Shown here piece by piece: positions 45,713 through 58,080 of a DNA stretch of 64,000 bases. A program made the position numbers and the translations under genes. Numbering within the stretch: the first letter of the stretch is position 1; each line of letters starts with the position of its first letter. Under the pieces are notes generated by a model. It was not told the origin of the DNA. It ran no database searches and saw only the letters and a list, made by a program, of their open reading frames with translations. Origin of the DNA: Flaveria trinervia (Eukaryota > Streptophyta > Magnoliopsida > Asterales > Asteraceae); assembly GCA_025506515.1 (NCBI GenBank), contig CM046453.1, positions 34,855,851 to 34,919,850 of the forward strand. The letters run 5' to 3'.

Positions 45713-46905
45713 CGATGACGCAGAAGGAGGCTAGGACAGACCCCGATATCCTGTCAGGGACGTATCTAGTAACCAAACTCTTGCTTCTATGTTATTTGAT
45801 TCTGGTGCTAGTAAGTGTTTTATTTCTACTGCTTTCTGTGCTAAATTGCATGTTAGTAGTAAAAATATAGATACGCACTTCGATGTAGTCCTATGAACGG
45901 ATTGGTTGGGGGACTACAAGGTGAATATTGTGTGTCGCAAGAAGATGATTCGGTTGACAGCGCTTCACGGGAGTTTGGTGACAGTTTACGGTGATGGAGT
46001 TATGACTACCCCGGATGTGATTTCGATGGCGGTGGCAGGATAGTGCATGAGGCATGGGTGTAGTGCTTACTTGGACTACGTGAAGGAAGTGGATACGCCA
46101 ACACCACAACTGACTGATGTACAGGTTGTGTGTGGCTTCCCAGAGGTGTTCCCAGAAGGCTTACCAGGAGTGACACCAGACCACGAGATCGAGTTCCAGA
46201 TTGACTTGATACCAGGTGCCCAACCTATTGCTAAGGCACCGTATCGGTTGGCTCCGATTGAGATGAAGAAATTAATGGAGCAACTGCAGGAGTTTCTTGA
46301 TAAGGGGTTCACTAGACTGAGTATCTCTCCTTGGGGTGCTCCGGTCTTATTTGTGAAGAAGAAAGACGATAGCATGAGGATGTGTATAGACTACCGTGAG
46401 CTGAACAAGTTGACAGTGAAGCATCAGTACCCCTTACCACGAATTGAAGATTTGTTTGATCAGCTTCAGGGTGCCGGTTGGTTCTCGAGGATAGACCTCC
46501 GATCTGGCTACCATCAATTGAAAGTAAAGGAGTAGGATATTCCTAAAATAGCTTTCCGCACATGTTATGGACACTACAAATTTCTCGTTATGTCTTTTGG
46601 TTTGACCCATGTGCTAGCTGCTTTTGTCGACTTGGTGAATCGAGTGAGTACGCTGATGTTAGATGAATCAGTGATTGTGTTTATTGATGATATCCTGGTT
46701 TATTTGAAGAGTGAGGAAGAGTATGTCGGGCACATTCGGGAGGTGTGGAGACGTTGAGAAAGGAGAAGTTGTATGCCAACTTCTCCAAGTGTGTGTTCTA
46801 GTTGCGCGAGGTTTAGTTTTTAGGTCATGTGGTAAATCTTGAGGGGATAATGGTGGACTCGACAAAGGTGGAGACGGTGATGTAATGGAAGTCACCAATG
46901 ACGCC
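45713..46905 (+). pseudogene. pol: Protease and reverse transcriptase, element E
   Basis: The protease reads LFDSGASKCFIS (active site intact) but loses about 60 residues before DWLGDYKVNIVC. RT runs from VCGFPEVFPEGLPGV through WGAPVLFVKKKDDSMRM, DYRELNKL and RIDLRSGYHQLKVKE, then a stop at 46533-46535. The catalytic FIDD is intact (about 46680-46692), unlike copies A and B. More stops follow, and the connection region ends near 46905. Confidence 0.88.
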
Positions 46906-48150
46906 ATCCAAGATTGTAGTTTCTTGGGTTTAGCGGTCTACTATAGAAGATTCATTCAAGACTTCTCTAAGATAGCTTCTTCGTTGACTAGGTTGACCCT
47001 TAAGGATATAAAGTTTGTATGTGGTCAAGCTCAAGTGAAGGCGGAGCATTAGAAGCCGCATGGAAAATCCAACCTTTGGATATACCGGAGTGGAAGTGGG
47101 AGCACATCACCAAGGACTTTATAATGGAGCTGTGGCGTACTGCGCGAGGGTATGATGCCATGTGATAGTCGATCGTTTGACGAAGAGTTTTCACTTCCTA
47201 CTGATTCATGAGACATTATCATCTGAGAGGTTGGCGGATATTTTCATTAAAGAGATCGTAACTCGTCATGGTGTGTTGGTGTCTATTGTATCTGATCGTG
47301 ACACACGGTTTACATCTAAATTTTGGAAAACATTCCACGATGCGATGGAGACGAGGTTACATATTAGTACGACTTATCATCCTCAGACGGATGGTCAGTC
47401 CGAAAGGACGATTCAGACGCTAGAAGATATGCTCTGGGCATGCGTCATTGATTTCAGAGGAAGTTGGGATGACCACTTACCGTTTGCTGAGTTCTCATAT
47501 AGTCCAATTATCATGCCAACATTGGTATGTCTCCTTATGAGATGCTATACAGTAGGAGATGTAGGATACCCGTGTGTTGGGGCGATATTGGCCATAAAGA
47601 GTTAGGGAGCGTTGAGATGGTAGAGGCTACGACTGAGAAATTAGAAAGGATCAAGGCCTTCATGAAGGCAGCTAAAGATAGGCCAAAGTCGTATGCCGAT
47701 AAGAGACGTAGACCGATTGAGTTCCAGGTGGGTGATAGGGTCATGTTAAAGGTCTCACCTTGGAAAGGTATCATTCGGTTCAGAAAGCAGGGCAAGTTGA
47801 GCCCAAGATACATAGGGCCCTTCCGAATCACTGCTCGAGTAGGAGAGGTGGCCTATAGATTGGAGTTACTAGAAGAGTTAAGTGGAATTCACTTGACATT
47901 TCATGTGTCTCATCTAAGAAAGTGCTTAGCAGATAAAGATATGGTCGTACCACAGGAGGATATCGAGGTAGATGAATGGCTCAATTATGTGGAGCAACTA
48001 GTGTCGATCATTGATCGAAAAGAGAGGAAGTTAAGCAATAAAGTGGTTCCTCTTGTGTGTGTATAGTGGAAGCACAGGAAGGGGTCTGAGTCTACGTGGG
48101 AGACTGAAGCGGAGATGAGATAGCATTACCCACGATTGTTTGAGGAATAA
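46906..48150 (+). pseudogene. pol: RT end, integrase and chromodomain-like tail, element E
   Basis: After the RT thumb (46906-47030) RNase H and the integrase zinc finger are missing. The sequence jumps to IPEWKWEHI-like linker DNA. The core has VDRLTKSFHFL (first Asp), SIVSDRDTRF (second Asp) and QSERTIQT (Glu). The C-terminal domain (47527-48066) has RVMLKVSPWKG, GPFRITARVG and FHVSHLRKC. The last ~60 residues (SIIDRKERKLSNK, then WKHRKGSESTWE, ending HYPRLFEE) resemble the chromodomain of plant chromoviruses. Stops at 48064 and 48121 sit where Gln codons are expected. Confidence 0.88.
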
Positions 48151-48174
48151 AGGTTTCGGGGATGAAACCTATAT

Positions 48175-48186
48175 AAGGGGGTGGAC
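48175..48186 (+). other. Polypurine tract, element E
   Basis: AAGGGGGTGGAC directly before the 3' LTR start at 48188. The matching sequence of element B is degenerate. Confidence 0.85.
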
Positions 48187-48187
48187 T

Positions 48188-50546
48188 TGTAACACCTGGT
48201 TATTTTTAGAAGACTCAAACGAAGGAATTGAGTGAAGAAAATAAAAAAAGCTATTTAACCCAAGTTGAGGGGTTAAAAGTGTCAAAAGGATAAAATGTTT
48301 GAAAAAGTGGGTGTAAAAGGTGATGGTCGCCCATGTTGGTTGCATACACCTTTTCATTCGGGATTTTTGAGAGAAAGTGCAAAGCTCTCGGTTTGAAGAA
48401 ATACAAGAGCACATACAAATTCAAGGAAAGAATTCGTGTGTATAAGGTGTTCTTAACTGGTTTCATCCTTGGTTGTGTGCTTATGTATGTTGTGTGTGTT
48501 CGGGTGTGTGTTTCAAGTGGGTTTCTAGGTGAGAACTTGTAGCAATTAGGCATTGAAGGAAGTCTTACCGAAGAGGGTGCTAAGGTGAGTTCTAGAACCC
48601 CTCTTTTACATGTTTTAACTGACTTTGGGGCTAAAAATACATGTATGAACTTTTTATAGAAGTTGGGTTTCATACCCGTAAATGTGTATGTGTGTATGTT
48701 GCGGGTGGGGATTTTGGGCTATGTATATGTTTGATGATGTTATAGTTGTGTTTCTATGGCTTATAATTTAAGATTGAAGCTTAGAACTTGGTAGGTGATG
48801 TTTGGGGACTGAAATCTGATGTTAAGGTGCGAATGAGGCTGCTCATTCGCCCAAATAGGGCTCATGCACCTAAGTTTTAAGAATTTGCCTAAGTGTTCCC
48901 ATACCCCCAAAACTTCATGCACCCAAATAGGGCTCATGCGCCTGAAATGTAATGTGCCTTGATGGCCATGCGACTGGAGAAAATGAGGATGAAAGTTATG
49001 CGACTGAAGGAAATACGGATGAAGAGTCTACTGGAGAAGAACTGATTGTTCTTCCGCATTGACAAATGCGGGACACCAGAAAATGCGGAAGAGTGGAGGG
49101 AATGTTGATGAACAACAGGAAATGCGGATGAGTAAAGGAAATGTGGATGAGTAAAGGAAATGTGGATGAGCAAAGGAGATGCGGATGAGCAAAGGAGATG
49201 CGAATGAGCAAAGAAGATACGGATGAGTAAAGGAAATGCGGATGAGCAAAGGAAATGTGGATGTGCAAATGAAATGCGGATGAACAATAAGAAATGTAGA
49301 TGAAGACTTAGAATATTTTCTGATTTCCAGGGGAAAAGTGTTATGTAGGCTTTGACTTGGGAGGTTCCCGGGGGCATAGTAAGTTGACTTTTTGAAGTCA
49401 ATGGTGATAGGAAGGGCATAGTATGATGATGTATGATATGATTTGATGATGTATGATTGATGTTTATGCATGATGGTATGTATGATGATGCCCTGTATGG
49501 TGATGTTCTATGTGTATGTTGATGTTCCTTATTATGTATGATTATTTTCCTGTGGCTTTACGTTGAATGTTAATGAATGAAATGAAAAGTATTATGTAAC
49601 GTAAAGTGGAAGATAATGAAATGAGGAACATAATGAAAGAATCCATGCATCAATGAACGAAGGAAGTAAAGTAAGTCTTGCAAGCCTTGTATGTGGAAAC
49701 ACGCACATGTAGGGTGTTAGTTTAACAGTGTGTGGGATAGCTACCCTAGAAGGATGCACACCGGAGTCTTTCTTTGTGATTGACCATTTGTATAGAATCT
49801 TTGTCACTTACCCTAGGTGTTATGGCCAGGCTGCTGAGCGCCATGACGGGGGGTCTATGATAGACCTCAACCCAGTACCCGCTTTATGCATGATGGTGGC
49901 ATATAGCACATGACAATGGTACACCTGAACTTACCCTAGGTACTGTGGTCGGACTGCTGAGCACCATGACAGGAGGTTTATGATAGAACTCGGCCTAGTT
50001 CCCGCTTGATGCATGATGGTGGGGTAAAGTTCATGGTTTTGGATGGAATATAAAGAAGTAAAGGTGAACATATGAATGAAAGTAATTTATGAAAGTGAAT
50101 GATAATGACGTGCGATGAATGAATGAAAGTTAATGAATAAATGATGAAGATGATAATGATATTATCTATGTTTATGTATAATGCATGACCACGTACGATT
50201 GTAAAGAACGATTTTAAGGAAGATAAAGTATGTTTTATTTTAAACTCGAACTCAACCAACAACGCTGACTTTTTATGCATTTCAAAGTTGGCAGACAAAG
50301 TTGCTGAGGATGGCACGGGGCAGCTACTTGGTTCTTTGGATGGCATTCTTTTGTTTAATGTTTTTGCATTGTATTGTGAACAAATGAAATTATGTAACGA
50401 ATGTTATATTATTTTGCAAAAGCATTTTTAATGAAACTGTTGTTTTTAATGTTTCCGTTGTAACGTTTATTTCAAGTTAATGTAATAATACGTTTTTATG
50501 TGCGATCATTGGCCAACTGTAAGTGTCCCGGGAACGGGGCCTTACA
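48188..50546 (+). repeat. 3' LTR of gypsy element E
   Basis: 2359 bp, TGTAACACCTGG...GGGGCCTTACA, 70 bp shorter than the 5' LTR, mainly through repeat-number change in the minisatellite (here about 49082-49305). Many point differences from the 5' LTR suggest that E is older than K. Confidence 0.93.
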
Positions 50547-51837
50547 TGAAGGCCTAGTGATAGAGCCTGATAGCCCTTTCAAACCTACACCTACTTTAAC
50601 AATTCATTCCCTCAGTGAAGTACCTGCTGGTCAAGGTGTATCACAACCTCTCTCTCATTAGAGCTTAGAGGCTACACCAAGCAATGAAGGCCAAAGCTCT
50701 CTCCACCCTGAGTCACAAAGGTCTGTGAGTGGCACAGGGAAATGTAAAAAGACTCCTAAGGAGATAGAAGAGGAAGAGAGAGAGGAAGAGGAAGCTAAGG
50801 GGAGAAAGTTCCTCTGGGTCTGTAGGATACATGGAAGTTGCAATCAGGGTTGCCCCCAGACCAAACACTCAAGATGATGAGTTGAGAGCATCTGGATTAC
50901 TTACCTGCAAACCTGGAACTATGACATTGATGAGATTATATCTCTCCCATTAGAGAAGCTTAATAAACTGGCTGACATGGAATTGTCAAAAGAAAGGAAG
51001 GAAGCAGAAAATGCAAAGTTACTTCTCCAAATCAAAGAGGAGAGGAGACAAAAGAGATTATATGAACATGTTCCCACTCTCTCCCCAGTTCAAGAAAGTC
51101 CTGCACAAGAGGCTATGACCCCACAAGAACCTCATGTAGACAAAGAGACTGATAGGATCAATATAATCAACTACCTGAGTGCCACAGGCCTATACCAGGC
51201 ATTTCTACTTCTTCCTTTGTCCTTTGAGTACATAGAGTTTGTGTATCTCAAATAGCTTGAGCTTGAAGTACTTAAAGAACATAAAGCAGCAAAGAGAAAA
51301 TTAAGGGAAGATGCTACAAGATCAAGGGTCATCATTCAAAAGAGCATGAACAAGTCTACTGACAGACAAAGAATGATGAGCTTCTTGAAGCTATATAGAT
51401 TCTCCGAAAGGAGACTTGGCCCTATGTCTCTATCTACTATGGATTAGCATATTAGGGTAATCAAGCAGAAGATCAAAAGAGAAGAACTTGTTGACTTACA
51501 TTCCCCACCAAGTCAGGTCCCATAAGAAGTGGAGGTTAAGGTTGAACCTTTTGAGACAACACAACCTGGACCTCTTGTTGAGCCTCAGCAAACTTCATCT
51601 TCTGATCCATACCTGGGTCAAACTCCCTCTTCTTCTAAACCTGTGAGAGAGGAATACCCAACAAAGCAAGACAAGACTGATCAACAAGGTGCTACACACC
51701 AGTCTTCTCAGTTAAAGTCGTCAAAGAGAAGGACGAGGATTGCTTCTAGACCAATGTCATAGAAGAAGAATAAGTCTAAACCATCCACCTCTATACCTCA
51801 GGGTGAGTCAGATCAACCTAAGGAAGTGCATGAAGAG
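50547..51837 (+). pseudogene. Third ORF of element H (continued)
   Basis: The same protein as in G: the Ser-rich start, a NELADMELSKERK-like helix, GLYQAFLLLPLSFEYIEFVYLK (50977-51255), RMMSFLKLYRFSERRLGP and STMD (about 51370-51440), then PFETTQPGPLVEPQQTSSS and the basic HQSSQLKSSKRRTR stretch. Stops at 51253 and 51445 and frameshifts inactivate it. It is cut at 51837 by element J. Confidence 0.78.
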
Positions 51838-52530
51838 TGCAGGACCGGTGAAGGGTGGTCACTTACAACACAACAACACAAAGAGGAGAGTAACTAAACT
51901 TAAACAAACTATGAACTGGATTAACCATAAAACAAGACACTAAGAACACAAGTAACTAAGAGACAGAACACAAGAGCAAGATACATAGTGAGATTGTTTT
52001 CAAGATTGTAGTATATTGCTTTCTTTATGTTCTATTACAAGTGTTAAAAAGTATAAAGGAAAGATACAAGAACAGGAGATACTTATGCTACATCCTACAG
52101 CCCGCCATACTATGAAAGCTAGCTAGATACAATTGACTAGACTCAAAACAAAATCAATTTTAGAGTAAAAAAGGCAGATTGCCTTTTTGACTTTATGACT
52201 ATAACATGTCATAGTTCACATCCTTATCTATTACAAAAAGGATAAAGTACATGAAATAGAAAGTTACAGACTCAAGACCTTAATGTATAGTTACCAAAAG
52301 CATCGACCTTATCACCAACTCATGTAAGTTGGTGACTTTACAGAGATGCAGTGGAAAGGTGTCTAGCTTTATGGAAAAGTACATCAGATAAAGCATGTTA
52401 CTAAAAGTCTTTGGAAGAAATCTGTCTTCAAGAGTTGAGGCTTCGGAAGAATTTGTCTCTGAAGCTTCAGAAGACTTCATCTTTGGCTTCGGAAGATATT
52501 GGTCTTGGCTTCGCCAGATTTCACACTTAT
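51838..52530 (-). repeat. LTR of copia element J (minus strand)
   Basis: The end GGTCCTGCA at 51838 (read on minus) matches the H LTR end GGACCTGCA. CTTCGGAAG-type motifs lie at 52430-52505. The LTR start is not clear, because about 180 bp present in the H LTR is absent here. The 5 bases before it, AAGAG (51833-51837), are the expected target duplication; its partner would be beyond the window. Confidence 0.75.
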
Positions 52531-53021
52531 CAGGATAATAACTAGCCCTTTCTTCATGAGATGATCAGGATCCTTCAGACTGTTAAAATGTCTTCTCATG
52601 TCAAATAGATCATGCAAAGACAACTAAAACATGTCTTGCCAAGTGTAGACATTCTCAATGCCATGATCCCTGATGACATGCCACCTTTCTGGATTTGTAG
52701 TGTATGTCCAGGACAGGATGGGTCTTTCTGATGCAAGAGAAGCTATTGGAATGCGAGATGATGGAGCATCCTCTGGTTGCACATCCTCAGGATGTTTTTC
52801 TTCTTTGGCTTTGGTTTAGAAGCCATCCTTTTCTTTCTCTTTACAACTTTTAACTGAGAAGACTAGCCTGCATTGCCGGATTGATTTTCATTGTCTTTCT
52901 TAGTTGGATCTTTAACTCTCAAAGGTTCAGATTAAGAGTGAGCCTAACCCTGCTGTGGATCAGAAGATGAAGCTTGCTGAGATTTAGCAGGAGGTCCAGG
53001 TTGTGATGTCTATGGTTGTTC
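52531..53021 (-). pseudogene. Third ORF of element J, 3' part
   Basis: On the minus strand it matches G 24050-24240 (the LMKKG and MRRHF-like segments) and H 51541-51780 (the basic and Ser-rich tail). K interrupts it at 53021/53022; the frame resumes at 63114. No start or end of the intact protein can be fixed. Confidence 0.75.
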
Positions 53022-54162
53022 TGTAGGATTCTATGTGCCCAAGACACGTAGAATATTGATGCGGTTAGTACGTTATGATCCAAGTCGGGTTATACCCAAT
53101 AACAAGCTTAGCAAACACCAATTAATATTTAATTGATGATATGATCATGCAATTAAATATTTACACCAATTTAGAAAATGGGTTTTCTAAATAAATTGCA
53201 TATGAGAAGGAACAACTTATTAGAATATTTGTTCAATGATATTATTTAAAGTGTTATTTAAATAAGTTAGATAACACCAAATAATAATGAGAACTTATAA
53301 CTTATAAGTTAAATGGTTGATTGTATAACTTATAAGACTTATACATACAATTAAATGGTTAATTGTATGTCTAGTTACAAGGCCAATTTTAATGTGTGTG
53401 TTTAATTTAAAGGAGGGAAAGCCCTTTTGAATAACGGATCGGCCGCCCCTCCCCTTGATTCTAATAGGACCTTTTGCTTGGTAAACTACACACACATTAA
53501 CTAGCCTTGTGGACTTCATTTTGCTCATCCAATCTCAACACATGCAATAGACACAAAACACCTTTCTCTCTCTCTAATTGCTACGGCCAGGCAGCAGCAT
53601 CTTGAGAGTTTTAGGAGTGAAATTTTGTGTTAGTTTTGGTGTAAAGATCTCCCTAACAAGAGGTGTTTGCAAGGAGGCTTGGGGTATACAAACTTGAGGG
53701 TTCCTCCTCTTGGAACCTTGGTCGAATTCATCTCCATCTTCATCTATCTTGCTGCTGGAAATTCACGGTTTTGAAGGCTCTTGGCAGCTTTCCTTTTGGA
53801 GTTTTGGTGTCCAAGTTCAAGCAACCATGATGCTTGCTTAGAGGCTAAAGGGAAAGGGCACATGAGGACTTCTACCCTTGAAATCTTAGTCATTTTTCAG
53901 CCTCATTTCAGCCTTCTTTTGGTTGTTTTTGGCAGCATCCAGAAAGGTAGTATCTTGGTATGATTATATCATGTTTTGGTTGTTCTTATCGTATGGTATG
54001 CTTGTTTTCACATAATAAAGATCCTTATGTTTTGGGTTTGTTGGTTTTCCACATTAGAAAGATAAATTTCAGAAACTCTAATATGTTTTAAAGTAGTACA
54101 TTCCGCTGCGTTTCATGTGTTTAAGTGGTTAAACAAGCTGAGAAGGTGTAACAAACCCAACA
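53022..54162 (+). repeat. 5' LTR of copia element K
   Basis: 1141 bp, TGTAGGATTC...AACAAACCCAACA. It contains A/T-rich inverted words (ACTTATAACTTATAAG, near 53284) and a purine/pyrimidine-rich second half. Short ORFs within it repeat in the 3' LTR and are not genes. Confidence 0.96.
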
Positions 54163-54165
54163 AAA

Positions 54166-54179
54166 TGGCATCTAGAGCC
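54166..54179 (+). other. Primer-binding site, element K
   Basis: TGGCATCTAGAGCC, 3 bases after the LTR. It resembles the Met-type TGGTATCAGAGCC with one substitution and one extra base, so it is either decayed or a variant site. Confidence 0.7.
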
Positions 54180-54394
54180 GGTTATGTGGAAACTAGCATC
54201 ATTATCTTTTAAAATCGGTTTTTGTGGGATGTTAATCAACTCATTGGAGGCTGATTTTGGTTGATTTAATAAACCCCATGTCTTTCAAATTTATATCTTC
54301 ATGCTTATGATTAAACTTTGAAAGATAGGAATGTCAATTGGTTGATATATTTGGATGATTGTTTGTTTGGACAAACAAACCCTAATTTTTAGTT

Positions 54395-56372
54395 TATGTT
54401 GGCTGAAAATTTGGGGTTTGATGGGGTTTATTTAGTTTGATGAATGATGTTGATGGTTGTTCATATGATTGTGCATAACCTAGCTTGACCTTGTGTTGTT
54501 TGGTTTGGATTGAATGTTTTTATTTGATTATATTCATTCAATGGGTTGTATATTAATTTGTGCTTTGTTTAAAAATGTATTTTGTCTATTTATTCATTTG
54601 TATGTAATAATAGATTAGGAGTAATTTCCTTTTACTAGAAAATATGTATTAGGATATATATATTTTGTAAAAGAAGATGCTCGGGTAGGAAGCACAAGAG
54701 GAAGACACAAAAGAAAAGGACTTGAAGCATATGGATGCAAGTTCAAGTGGGAGTCTATGTTGATCTCAATTTTGTGTTGTATTCAACCCTTAGGAAATAC
54801 CAAATGACCATATGTTGGCTGAAAATTTGGGGTTTGATGGGGTTTATTTAGTTTGATGAATGATGTTGATGGTTGTTCATATGATTGTGCATAACCTAGC
54901 TTGACCTTGTGTTGTTTGGTTTGGATTGAATGTTTTTATTTGATTATATTCATTCAATGGGTTGTATATTAATTTGTGCTTTGTTTAAAAATGTATTTTG
55001 TGACGGGTTTGCTAGAACACAAAATCCATGTTTAACCATTTAAACTTTCAGAAAACGCAGCGGATATGTAGTTTTTAAAACCGATTTTAAAGCTGAAAAT
55101 TTCATGTTCTTAGTTATGTTTTAAGATGAAAACAAACCCAAACCAAAAGGGGATCATTTATGTGAATGAGCATGCTATGTGTACATAAAATAACACAATA
55201 TGGCAACCTCAAAGGGCTGCCATGAACTACCTCCTTCCAACAGCAAGAAAAACGTCCAACAGAAGGAGATTTGAGATGCTTAAACAGCCAAGAACACAAG
55301 TATAGAAGTCCTCAAGTGACTACTCCCACAAGCCTCAAGTAGGCTCCTTAGTTGCTTGATTTTGAACCCCAAAACTCAGAAAGAGAGCTGCCGAAAGAGC
55401 TTCCAAAACCGTGAGTTTCCAGCAGCAAGTTTGATGATGTAGGAAGATGAAATCGACCCCAAGGTTCCAAGAAGAGGAACCTCAAGTGTTTATACCCCAA
55501 GCCAAGTTACAATCACCTTCTTGTTAGGAAGAATGAACACTAAATCAAAACCAAAACTCACGATTTTCTGCTACCAATTTCGTGAGATGGAGGAGAGAAA
55601 AAGGAGAGCTTTTCAGATTTTGCATGTGTTCTAATTGGAAAAATGAGAGAGAGCTTCCACTAGTTAAGTTTGTGTCTTCTCAAGACAACAAAAGACCCAA
55701 TCACCTCCAAGGAGTGGGCGGCCAAAATGTATTCAAAACAAGATAGTTTCCCTCTTAATTAAACACACGTACTTAATATTAACTAGTGTTTTGTCACACA
55801 TTAATAAGTCATCTACAAGACTTATTTAAAATGTGACATAAGTCTTCTCTAATTAAATAATTTAATTAAAGTATATTCTTATATATTAGTGTTATTTAAC
55901 CCTTTTAAATAACAAAATAATAATAAACCCATCAACAAATTTCCTTATAATTGTTCCATCTCTAATGCCTTTGTTTAGAAAACCCTTTTTCTAAACATGA
56001 TGCAATTACTCAATTGCATGATCCCATCATCAAGTAAATAATTCTTCGTGATTGTAAAGCTTGTTATTGGGTATAACCCAACTTGGATCATAAGTACTAA
56101 CCACATCAATATTCTACGTGTCTTGGGCATATAGAATCCTACATTTTGTCTATTTATTCATTGGGATGTAATAATAGATTAGGAGTAATTTCCTTTTACT
56201 AGAAAATATGTATTAGGATATATATTTTGTAAAAGAAGATGCTTGGGTAGGAAGCACAAGAGGAAGACACAAAAGAAAAGGACTTGAAGCATATGGACGC
56301 AAGTTCAAGTGGGAGTCTATGTTGATCTCAATTTTGTGTTGTATTCAACCCTTAGGAAATACCAAATGACCA
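54395..56372 (+). repeat. 416-bp tandem duplication in the leader of K
   Basis: Copy 1 is 54395-54810. Copy 2 starts at 54811 and ends at 56372, and is split by the solo LTR at 55001-56143. Both begin TATGTTGGCTGAAAATTTGG and end CAAATGACCA. The duplication came before the solo LTR's parent insertion. Confidence 0.92.
55001..56143 (-). repeat. Solo copia LTR in the leader of K, TSD TTTTG
   Basis: 1143 bp on the minus strand, TGTAGGATTC at 56143 to AAACCCGTCA at 55001. The TTTTG duplication is perfect (54996-55000 and 56144-56148). Same LTR family as K itself but clearly diverged, so it came from another subfamily member. Confidence 0.93.
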
Positions 56373-56400
56373 CACTTGTGATGGTAAACAAGTGTGGTCA
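56367..56400 (+). repeat. Perfect 13-bp stem hairpin in the leader of K
   Basis: Arms TGACCACACTTGT (56367-56379) and ACAAGTGTGGTCA (56388-56400) with an 8-nt loop. The end of the 416-bp duplication falls inside the left arm. It could be a structured RNA element such as a packaging signal; that is inference. Confidence 0.85.
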
Positions 56401-56758
56401 CTATAGTAGCTATGGTTATGCACATTATGGTTGTTTATATTATGCTTGTTTGATTGTGGTTTTATGAATGATTGTATGATACTTGGATATGATTAACAAT
56501 CTCAATAAAATGATCTTAACAAGCTAATATAAAATGGTTCTTAATCATTAAGTGTTAATAAATGGTTATGAAAAGGATTAATGATTTTATAATAAAATAG
56601 GTTTTATTAAAAGAACCATAGGGTATCTTGTATTTGAAAGCATGCAAATACAAGTACATAGAGTTTTCTAAACTAGAATTATGAAATGTCTAAACTTTTG
56701 ACCAACAAGTTTAACACCGTCCTTTTGCACAACACTTGAGTCATTTGGAAACTCTTAA

Positions 56759-57074
56759 TGGGATAAAGGTCACCTAACCATTTAGAGGGAACTTGTGATT
56801 TAAGGTGGGGATACCACATTGGTGGGATAAAGGTCACCTAACCACTTATGTGGGTAAACTCATACGTGTGTGCAAGTAGGGTAACTTGATTTGCAAACCA
56901 TGTTAAATGGATCACCTAAATATGGTTTCCAAATGGTGTTGATGGGATTAACATGCCGACTTTACATATGATGTTTAAAGTCAATCCCATACCTCTAGAA
57001 GTTGCAAATGGTTGCAACCGTCAATCGTTGACCACCTTATTAATTTAAATCGTGGGATAAAGGTCACCTAACCA
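56759..57074 (+). repeat. Three identical 22-bp motifs before gag of K
   Basis: A 22-bp word starting TGGGATAAAGG and ending CTAACCA occurs at 56759-56780, 56823-56844 and 57053-57074. All are in the same orientation, the last 114 bp before the gag ATG. The surrounding sequence is not repeated. Confidence 0.9.
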
Positions 57075-57188
57075 CAATTTAATGTAATGTTGGTTCTAGA
57101 TTTTAATATAAAAATGACCTTAAAAGGCATTAATTATTAAAAATAGCAATATCGAAAATACTAAATAGATCTTTGTTAAATTTTGTAG

Positions 57189-58080
57189 ATGGCCACCCAT
57201 AATAACAATCATGATAACTCATCCGTGTCCACCCAATCATTATGAGCGATCCTCCAAAAGGAACGTCTAAATCATAATAATTTCATTGATTGGTATCGAA
57301 ACTTGAGAATTGTTCTCAAGCAAGAGAGAAGATCATATGTTTTAGACGATCCTGTCCCCGATCAGCCTACTAAGGATGATGAAGAGGCCTACAACGATTG
57401 GCTGAACTACACTGAGGATTCCGTCCAAGTGTCTTGTCTTATGCTAGCGAGCATGACTCCGGATCTCCAAAAGGAGTATGAACATCATGGAGCTTATGAC
57501 ATGATAACCCAGCTGAAGGAAACGTTCCAACAGCAAGCAAGGGTTGAGCGCTTCGAAACGGTTCGAGCACTCCATGCATGTCGTATGGACAACAACCAAT
57601 CGGTTTCATCTTATGTACTTAAGATGAAAAGTCATATTGACCGCCTCGAGAGGCTTAATTGTTCCGTCTCGAAGGAATTGGCCACGGATTTGATCCTTAA
57701 TGGCCTCACCAAGAAGTTCGAGATATTTGTGTTGAATTACAACATGAATGCATGGGACAAGAGCATTGGTGAGCTTCACTCAATGCTTAAAACGGCCGAG
57801 GCGGCCATGGGTAAAAGGGTTTTACTCGTTCTCACCATCCATGAAGGTGGGAACAAGAAAAGGCCTCATCCCGCACCCAAGGCAAAGGTTGCCAAGGGTA
57901 AGGGACCCGTTTGGGGAAAAGGGAAAGGGGTAGCAAGGGTGCCACCCAAACCACAAGAGAAGAAGCAAAAGGTTGCTACCAATGACCCATGCTTCAAGTG
58001 TGGGGAGATTGGACATTGGGCAAGGAATTGTCCTGTCCATCTCCAAGAGTGGAAGGCAAAGAGGGATGTCGGGCAGACCT
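57189..58080 (+). pseudogene. gag: Gag part of the gag-pol frame, element K
   Basis: The ATG at 57189 opens MATHNNNHDNSS. Codon 19 is TGA (57243). After it the frame is open to 59108. The copia Gag core is complete: FIDWYRNLRIVLKQERR, then YDMITQLKETFQQQARVERF, and SYVLKMKSHIDRLERL, followed by a basic Lys/Pro-rich stretch and one intact knuckle CFKCGEIGHWARNC (about 57991-58032). Apart from the early stop this Gag looks whole. Confidence 0.9.

Larger units (their letters stand above)
42301..50546 (+). mobile_element. Ty3/gypsy element E, TSD TGAAG
   Basis: 8246 bp between perfect TGAAG duplications (42296-42300 and 50547-50551). Both LTRs, the primer site and the polypurine tract are present. 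The internal region is only 3458 bp because the middle of gag, part of protease and the RNase H plus integrase N-terminus are deleted. It is inserted in the third ORF of H. Confidence 0.94.
24255..51837 (+). mobile_element. Copia element H, host of several nested insertions
   Basis: H's own sequence is in four blocks: 24255-28257 (LTR, gag, protease), 40335-40771 (pre-integrase, integrase start), 41740-42300 (integrase core, then third-ORF start) and 50552-51837 (third ORF). Reading resumes correctly across each target duplication. RT and RNase H are absent between 42240 and the third ORF, so H had lost them by deletion or never had them. Element J is inserted at 51838. Sirevirus-like affinity is inferred from the extra 3' ORF and Gag layout. 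Confidence 0.85.

Noticed and set aside
53295..53528. Minus ORF repeated at 62242-62475
   Set aside because: It is duplicated because it sits in both LTRs of K; it has low-complexity content and no known family.
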